From positions 1 to 9,837 of the forward strand of contig QILJ01000480.1 of the NCBI GenBank assembly GCA_003233295.1: a stretch of DNA of 9,837 bases, given 5' to 3'. Positions 5,613 through 9,837 of this stretch are shown piece by piece (positions within the stretch are counted from its first letter, which is position 1; each line of letters opens with the position of its first letter). The notes under the pieces were generated by a model that made no database searches, was not told the origin of the DNA, and saw nothing but the letters and a program-made list of their open reading frames with translations. The DNA comes from Ignavibacteria bacterium (GTDB lineage: Bacteria > Bacteroidota > Ignavibacteria > Ignavibacteriales > Melioribacteraceae). Both the position numbers and the translations under genes were made by a program.

Positions 5613-7313
5613 ATGGATATCAAAAACAAAACAATGCTTGTCCTTGGCGGATGGGGCTTAGTGGGAAACGCTGTTACTAGAAAGTTAGTAAATGAGAAAC
5701 CAAAAAAAATTATTGTTACTTCATTGAGACGAAGTGAGGCGGAAGAGCATGTTTCAAATCTTAAAGCAGATTACCCGGATTTGCCCGGTGATTTCTTTGT
5801 TCCATGGTGGGGTAACATTTTTGTAAGATATGATTTTAAAGATATCAACAGATTAGATCTTCTGCAATCGAAAGAATCCAGACAGATATTGATCTCCGAT
5901 ACGATGGAAGAAATGAGCAAAGAAATTCTTCACGAATCATCTATATACAAACTGCTTGATGAACATAAACCCGATATTATAATAGACAGTATCAACGCTG
6001 CTACAGGTATTGCTTATCAGGATGTTTACACAACATACAGAACAATTAAAAAAACCATGGAGAACAATCCTTCTGTTGACGAACTGATTGAACAAACGGA
6101 GAAATTATTCAGCACACTTTATGTACCCCAGTTGATAAGACATATCCAGTTGCTCTACGCATCAATGGAGGAATTTAACACACAAGTTTATTTAAAGATT
6201 GGAACAAGCGGAACCGGCGGTATGGGCTTGAATATTCCTTATACACACAGTGAAGAAAAACCTTCAAGAGTCTTATTGAGTAAATCTGCCGTAGCAGGCG
6301 CTCATACCTTACTTCTGTTTTTAATGGGCAGAACTCCCGAAGGACCAATTACCAAAGAGATAAAACCAACTGCTGCTATCGCCTGGAAAAAGATAGAATA
6401 TGGTGAGATAACCAAAGCCGGTAAGCCGATTAACTTGATTGATCTGCCGATTGAATCAGCTGTTAAACTTGAAAAGAAATTCAAACTTCATTTGGATGAA
6501 CCTTTTCCGACAACCGGTGAAACTCTAAAATCAATTTTTATTGATACAGGGGAAAACGGAACTTTTTCACGAGGGGAATTTGAGACTATCACTTCGCAGG
6601 GACAGATGGAATACGTTACGCCGGAAGAAATCGCTCAATCTGTTATTTACGAATTAAAAGGAGGCAATACAGGTCACGATATTATTAACGCTTTGGATAA
6701 TGCAACTATGGAGCCGACTTATAGAGCCGGTTTCCTTCAGCATCATGCAGTTGAAAAATTAATTGAATTGGAAGATCAGCACAACAAAGAAAGTGTAGCT
6801 TTTGAATTATTAGGTCCTCCGAGACTTTCAAAATTACTGCACGAAATAAATCTGCTTCGTCATGTTGCACTTACAATGAAAGCAATTGTTACAGCATCAG
6901 CAGCAGAATTATCAGAAAAGATGTTCAATTTATTGAAAGAGAACAACGACCTTAGAAGTGAGATCATTTCAATTGGAATACCGATACTTTATCCCGACGG
7001 GAAGTCACTACTGCGCGGCAACCTTATGAAAATTCCGCCATACCGCGGAGAGGATGAATTGGAAATCACACAAGAAAAAATTGACCTATGGGCAAAGGAC
7101 GGCTGGGTTGATCTGAGAGAAGAAAATATTGTTCTATGGCAGAAGAGATTAAAAGAACTTATTGAGGAAGCCGAAACAATCCCAGACTACGATACAAGCT
7201 CGCTGCATGTTAGAAATAAACGGTACTGGAACAACTTTGAAGAAATTGATATAGGTAAAGTTGTAAGCTGGATATTCATCCACGAGGAACGCGGTTTAAG
7301 GATGAAAGCATAA
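5613..7313 (+). CDS. 566-residue SDR-like Rossmann-fold protein of unknown function
   Basis: The N-terminus has a classic dinucleotide-binding loop, LVLGGWGLVGNAVTRKL, with Gly12-Gly15-Gly18 (GxxGxxG), as in short-chain dehydrogenase/reductase or epimerase folds. Further on come DIIIDSINAATG (121-132), the strand YLKIGTSGTGGMG (193-205) and LLSKSAVAGAHT (221-232). The last resembles the SDR active-site helix, but Lys224 lacks the Tyr expected four residues earlier (Val220). The remaining half (about 300-566), helical and charged, is not recognised. NAD(P) binding is likely; an oxidoreductase role is inferred and the substrate is unknown. The start is supported by GAGGA four bases upstream. 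It is a single-gene unit, divergent from ptsN-like and convergent with sppA. Myo-inositol-phosphate synthase was considered and not supported. Confidence 0.8.
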   Translation: MDIKNKTMLVLGGWGLVGNAVTRKLVNEKPKKIIVTSLRRSEAEEHVSNLKADYPDLPGDFFVPWWGNIFVRYDFKDINRLDLLQSKESRQILISDTMEEMSKEILHESSIYKLLDEHKPDIIIDSINAATGIAYQDVYTTYRTIKKTMENNPSVDELIEQTEKLFSTLYVPQLIRHIQLLYASMEEFNTQVYLKIGTSGTGGMGLNIPYTHSEEKPSRVLLSKSAVAGAHTLLLFLMGRTPEGPITKEIKPTAAIAWKKIEYGEITKAGKPINLIDLPIESAVKLEKKFKLHLDEPFPTTGETLKSIFIDTGENGTFSRGEFETITSQGQMEYVTPEEIAQSVIYELKGGNTGHDIINALDNATMEPTYRAGFLQHHAVEKLIELEDQHNKESVAFELLGPPRLSKLLHEINLLRHVALTMKAIVTASAAELSEKMFNLLKENNDLRSEIISIGIPILYPDGKSLLRGNLMKIPPYRGEDELEITQEKIDLWAKDGWVDLREENIVLWQKRLKELIEEAETIPDYDTSSLHVRNKRYWNNFEEIDIGKVVSWIFIHEERGLRMKA

Positions 7314-7345
7314 TCCATATGGCGGCAAAGTCGTAAGTGAAAAGG

Positions 7346-7416
7346 CAAACGTGAAATGTGAAAAAACAACATCAACATTTCATGCTTTTATTTTGACATT
7401 TGACATTTCACTTTTG
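7346..7416. repeat. Imperfect inverted repeat in the intergenic region after the SDR-like gene
   Basis: The arm CAAACGTGAAATGT (7346-7359) pairs with ACATTTCACTTTTG (7403-7416) at 13 of 14 positions, with a 43-base AT-rich spacer. The right arm also contains two tandem copies of GACATTT (7395-7401 and 7402-7408), and the left side has repeated GTGAAA words. It lies 32 bases after the stop of the SDR-like gene. It may be one copy of a dispersed intergenic repeat or a long-stem RNA hairpin at the transcript's 3' end. The rest of 7314-7495 shows no gene. Confidence 0.5.
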
Positions 7417-7495
7417 TTTAAGAAAAATATATTTTGTCATAAAATATCTTAACAAAAAAACAAAGATTTAAGTTGTAATACTATAATAGGTCTAT

Positions 7496-7531
7496 GCGAA
7501 GCAATCAAATTTGATTGCTTCGCTGTTTTTT
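7496..7531 (+). terminator. Strong rho-independent-type terminator between convergent genes
   Basis: GCGAAGCAATCAAA (7496-7509) is followed at once by its exact reverse complement (7510-7523), a perfect 28-base palindrome, then TGTTTTTT (7524-7531). The T run follows on the plus strand, so it should terminate the SDR-like gene's transcript, 180 bases after its stop. On the minus strand only an A-run lead-in and no T tract after the stem are present. It could still help sppA transcripts end, since sppA stops at 7543. Confidence 0.75.
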
Positions 7532-7542
7532 AAAATCTCACT

Positions 7543-9315
7543 CTAAAACTCATCTATTTCAAACGGTAATCTAGCTTGAACTTTACTTCCCTTTAACAGG
7601 TCAAAAGCTTTTGAATAATGATCAATAACCCTATTTATTTCTGGACCAAAAACTTTTTGTGAAGTATCATCAAGCAAGGTTTCGAAGAAGACTTCGAAAG
7701 GATCTCTAATTTCAGGATACTCAACAACTCTGTAATTTTCAATACCCGACATATTAGCAGCCATTTCAATAGCTTTATCAAGACCACCAAGCTCATCTAC
7801 CAATCCAATTTTCTTTGCCTGCAATCCTGACCATATTCTACCTTCTCCAATTTTATCAACAGCGCTGTAATCCATATTTCTTCCGGCAGCAACATTACCT
7901 ACGAATTGTTTATAAACTCTGTTTACTTGTTTCTGCAGAACTTGTTTTTCATAATTTGTCAATCTTCTTAATCCCGAAACAAAATCTGAATATTTCCCTG
8001 TCATTACTTTATCGAAAGTTATGCCCAATTTATTATCAAAGAATTTTTGAGTATTTGGGATCAGTGCAAACACACCTATTGAACCAGTTAATGTTGTCGG
8101 CTCTGCAATTATCTTATCAGCACCGCACGAAATGTAATACCCGCCCGAAGCCGCATATTTACTATAGGAAACAAGGAATGGTTTTTCTTTTTTAGCCAGT
8201 TCAACTTCATTCCATATTATATCGGAGATCAATGCACTACCGCCTGGAGAATTAACCCTCATTACAATTGCTTTAACTTTTTCATTTCTTCTCGCTTTCC
8301 GTATTGCTTTTACAATGTTCTCTTTCCCTATTGTTGTTTCGTCACCCTTACTTGAATTGATTTCCCCGACAGCATATATAACAGCAATTCTATCGCTTGT
8401 GTATGGTTTTTCTTTACCTTCAACTTTCATGTATTTTTTTAATGAAACAGTTTTTAATTTTTCATCTGAACTTTTACCAGTCAGTGATTTCAAATACTCA
8501 TCAACATCAACTCGATATTTAAGGTTGTCAACTAATTTATATTTTATTGCGTCTTCAGGAGATTGAACAAGAAGATTATCTTGAAGTTTTTTTAACTCAT
8601 CAACATTTATTTTTCTTGCTTCAGATATCTTTTTAAGAAGATAATCATTTTCAGAAGTTAAGAACGCTTTCGTCTGCAGCCTATTTGCATCACTCATCTT
8701 ATCAGATATGAATGGTTCAACAGCACTCTTGAATTTTCCCACTCTGATCACCTGAACTTCGATATCTAATTTCTCCAAAGTCTTTTTGAAGAAAGTCAAT
8801 TCGGCATAAAGTCCTTTGAAATCCATATCACCGGTGGGAGTAAGAAAAATACTATCAGCCACAGAACCCAGATAATAGGCTTTCTGAGAAATATTATTCC
8901 CATGCGCAATGATAAATTTACCCGACTTTTTAAAATCCAATAAAGAGTTACGAATTGGTTCAAGAATTGACCAAGTGCCTGCATTTATATCATCTAAGTC
9001 TAAAAATATTCCTGAAATGTTATCATCTTCTTTTGCCTTTTGGATGTTTTTAATTACATCGTTGAGTCCAATCTTTTTACCAATATTCGACGAAATAATA
9101 TCCGGCAATCCAATCGGATTAAAGTAAGATCTTTCAGGAAGTTCATGTTTCAATTCTAATTTTAATATTGTATTGGGAGAGATGGTAACATCCTCGTCAG
9201 TATCTACCATTGCTACTAGTCCCATCAAGAAAAAGAAGGATAAAACCATAAGCAGAATTATTGCAGAAATTGTACCTAATACAGAAGCGAAAAAATACTT
9301 TAAAAATTGTTTCAT
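7543..9315 (-). CDS. sppA: Signal peptide peptidase SppA (67-kDa type, S49 family protease IV)
   Basis: SppA is a membrane-anchored serine protease that degrades cleaved signal peptides in the cytoplasmic membrane. The 590-residue length fits the long form with two S49 domains. The N-terminus has one transmembrane segment (about 8-36). The N-terminal domain supplies the general base Lys196 in VGKFKSAVEPF, and the C-terminal domain supplies the nucleophile Ser390 in YAASGGYYIS. These match Lys209 and Ser409 of E. coli SppA, so the Lys/Ser dyad is complete. Other family blocks are VMRVNSPGGSALISDI (351-366), TTLTGSIGVFA (407-417) and GRIWSGLQAKKIGLVDELGG (492-511). A purine-rich GGGGAAAG precedes the ATG at 9315 and supports the start. 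It is transcribed alone, behind a terminator that isolates it from the upstream gene. Confidence 0.96.
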   Translation of the reverse strand: MKQFLKYFFASVLGTISAIILLMVLSFFFLMGLVAMVDTDEDVTISPNTILKLELKHELPERSYFNPIGLPDIISSNIGKKIGLNDVIKNIQKAKEDDNISGIFLDLDDINAGTWSILEPIRNSLLDFKKSGKFIIAHGNNISQKAYYLGSVADSIFLTPTGDMDFKGLYAELTFFKKTLEKLDIEVQVIRVGKFKSAVEPFISDKMSDANRLQTKAFLTSENDYLLKKISEARKINVDELKKLQDNLLVQSPEDAIKYKLVDNLKYRVDVDEYLKSLTGKSSDEKLKTVSLKKYMKVEGKEKPYTSDRIAVIYAVGEINSSKGDETTIGKENIVKAIRKARRNEKVKAIVMRVNSPGGSALISDIIWNEVELAKKEKPFLVSYSKYAASGGYYISCGADKIIAEPTTLTGSIGVFALIPNTQKFFDNKLGITFDKVMTGKYSDFVSGLRRLTNYEKQVLQKQVNRVYKQFVGNVAAGRNMDYSAVDKIGEGRIWSGLQAKKIGLVDELGGLDKAIEMAANMSGIENYRVVEYPEIRDPFEVFFETLLDDTSQKVFGPEINRVIDHYSKAFDLLKGSKVQARLPFEIDEF

Positions 9316-9417
9316 GTTCTTTCCCCACTTATAAAAAAAATGAATAATTAAATTTACGGAGATATTGTTTCTGTTTCACTAGATTATTTTGTAGGAGTAT
9401 TAAGATTTTTTAAAAAA

Positions 9418-9447
9418 GAAAAACCAACTATAAAAAGCTGGTTTTTC
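9418..9447 (-). terminator. Rho-independent terminator after the Ig-like-domain gene
   Basis: GAAAAACCA (9418-9426) pairs perfectly with TGGTTTTTC (9439-9447), and two more pairs form inside after one mismatch. On the minus strand the stem is followed by TTTTTT, as expected for a terminator of the gene ending at 9476. The rest of 9316-9417 presumably carries the sppA promoter, but no clear -35/-10 pair was recognised. Confidence 0.75.
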
Positions 9448-9475
9448 CTTAAAATGATATTTTGTTATAGATTAG

Positions 9476-9837
9476 TTAATTAGTGGTTCCCGAAATGGAA
9501 ATACTCGCTCTTCCATTAGGTCCGTTAACTTCAATATTTATAGTAATTTCATTAGGATTAATGTCATCAGGTTTTGTGTCAGCAACAGTAAAATGAAACG
9601 AGGTATGTCCAAACTGAACATCCGGCAAAGTAACAGCAATATCTCCGCCAGCTTCTGCATCACCGCCAGTTGTAACTTGAACATTATAGCTATTACCTAG
9701 TGCAAGCGGATTGCCATTCTGATCCATTACAGTATATGTGAATGACTGAGAACCTCCGTTTGGTATATTTATAGAAGTAGGTGAAATTGTTAGAGTAGGA
9801 ACACCGGAAAATAGGATTCTGGTTTTCGTACTTATCG
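9476..9837 (-). CDS. C-terminal end of a surface or secreted Ig-like-domain protein (5' end cut by window edge)
   Basis: The frame is open from the right edge to TAA at 9478-9476, giving 119 residues without the N-terminus. The segment LTISPTSINIPNGGSQSFTY, then TVMDQNGNPL, then NSYNVQV, reads like a bacterial Ig-like (invasin/Big-type) beta-sandwich domain. Such repeats are common in extracellular proteins of the FCB group. The rest is rich in Gly, Thr, Ser and Asn with alternating hydrophobics (ITINIEVNGPNGRASISISG), consistent with beta strands. The protein ends in GTTN, with no evident type IX sorting domain, LPXTG motif or C-terminal membrane segment. An internal Met at 9727 is not the start. 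The function is unknown; adhesion or envelope structure is only a guess. Confidence 0.75.
   Translation of the reverse strand, partial: ISTKTRILFSGVPTLTISPTSINIPNGGSQSFTYTVMDQNGNPLALGNSYNVQVTTGGDAEAGGDIAVTLPDVQFGHTSFHFTVADTKPDDINPNEITINIEVNGPNGRASISISGTTN

Noticed and set aside
5613..7313. Myo-inositol-1-phosphate synthase as identity of the 566-residue protein
   Set aside because: Length and the N-terminal glycine loop are loosely compatible, but I could not find that family's conserved internal blocks, and the middle region looks SDR-like.
7815..8195. Plus-strand open frame of 126 codons opposite sppA
   Set aside because: It lies wholly inside the well-supported sppA coding sequence, and its translation is low-complexity with no recognisable motif.
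1..9837. tRNA genes, CRISPR array, insertion sequence
   Set aside because: Scanning the intergenic stretches showed no cloverleaf, no regularly spaced repeats and no transposase or paired terminal repeats with target duplications.

Overview
The window is AT-rich and gene-dense. It reads as part of a bacterial chromosome from the FCB group, most likely Ignavibacteriota/Chlorobiota or a near relative. That placement is inferred from AT-rich codon use, the style of the HisRS, SufB and SppA sequences, the small lipoprotein, and a secreted Ig-like-domain protein. Several genes have clear Shine-Dalgarno sequences, which argues against a typical Bacteroidales genome. No rRNA, tRNA, CRISPR array, transposase or phage gene was seen.

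Layout from left to right. (1) Positions 1-1178, minus strand: sufB, Fe-S cluster scaffold, cut by the left edge, with a probable promoter behind it. (2) Positions 1308-2263, plus strand: a small lipoprotein of unknown function, then an overlapping GNAT acetyltransferase whose last part is frameshifted. (3) Positions 2325-3007, plus strand: a two-gene HEPN / minimal nucleotidyltransferase module of the toxin-antitoxin-like type, with overlapping genes. (4) Positions 3004-5461, minus strand: a tight unit ptsN-like -> hisS -> rlmB. Its hisS is broken by two frameshifts as the sequence stands. (5) Positions 5613-7313, plus strand: a 566-residue protein with an N-terminal SDR-like Rossmann domain and an unrecognised C-terminal half. 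(6) Positions 7314-7542: an intergenic stretch with a diverged inverted repeat and a strong terminator-like hairpin. (7) Positions 7543-9315, minus strand: sppA, a membrane-anchored signal peptide peptidase with its Lys/Ser dyad intact. (8) Positions 9418-9447, a terminator, then the C-terminal end of a surface or secreted Ig-like-domain protein running off the right edge.

Most genes are housekeeping: Fe-S assembly, His-tRNA charging, 23S rRNA methylation, PTS-type regulation and membrane protein turnover. The accessory content is the HEPN/MNT pair and the lipoprotein-GNAT pair. The most notable structural signal is three coding breaks within about 2.8 kb, one in the GNAT gene and two in hisS. 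At each one the downstream frame is displaced by the same +1, and residues expected between conserved blocks seem to be missing, so small deletions or local sequence errors are more likely than programmed recoding. I did not find a convincing new multi-gene system. The HEPN/MNT pair without a recognisable RX4-6H RNase motif and the large SDR-like protein are the best candidates for follow-up.
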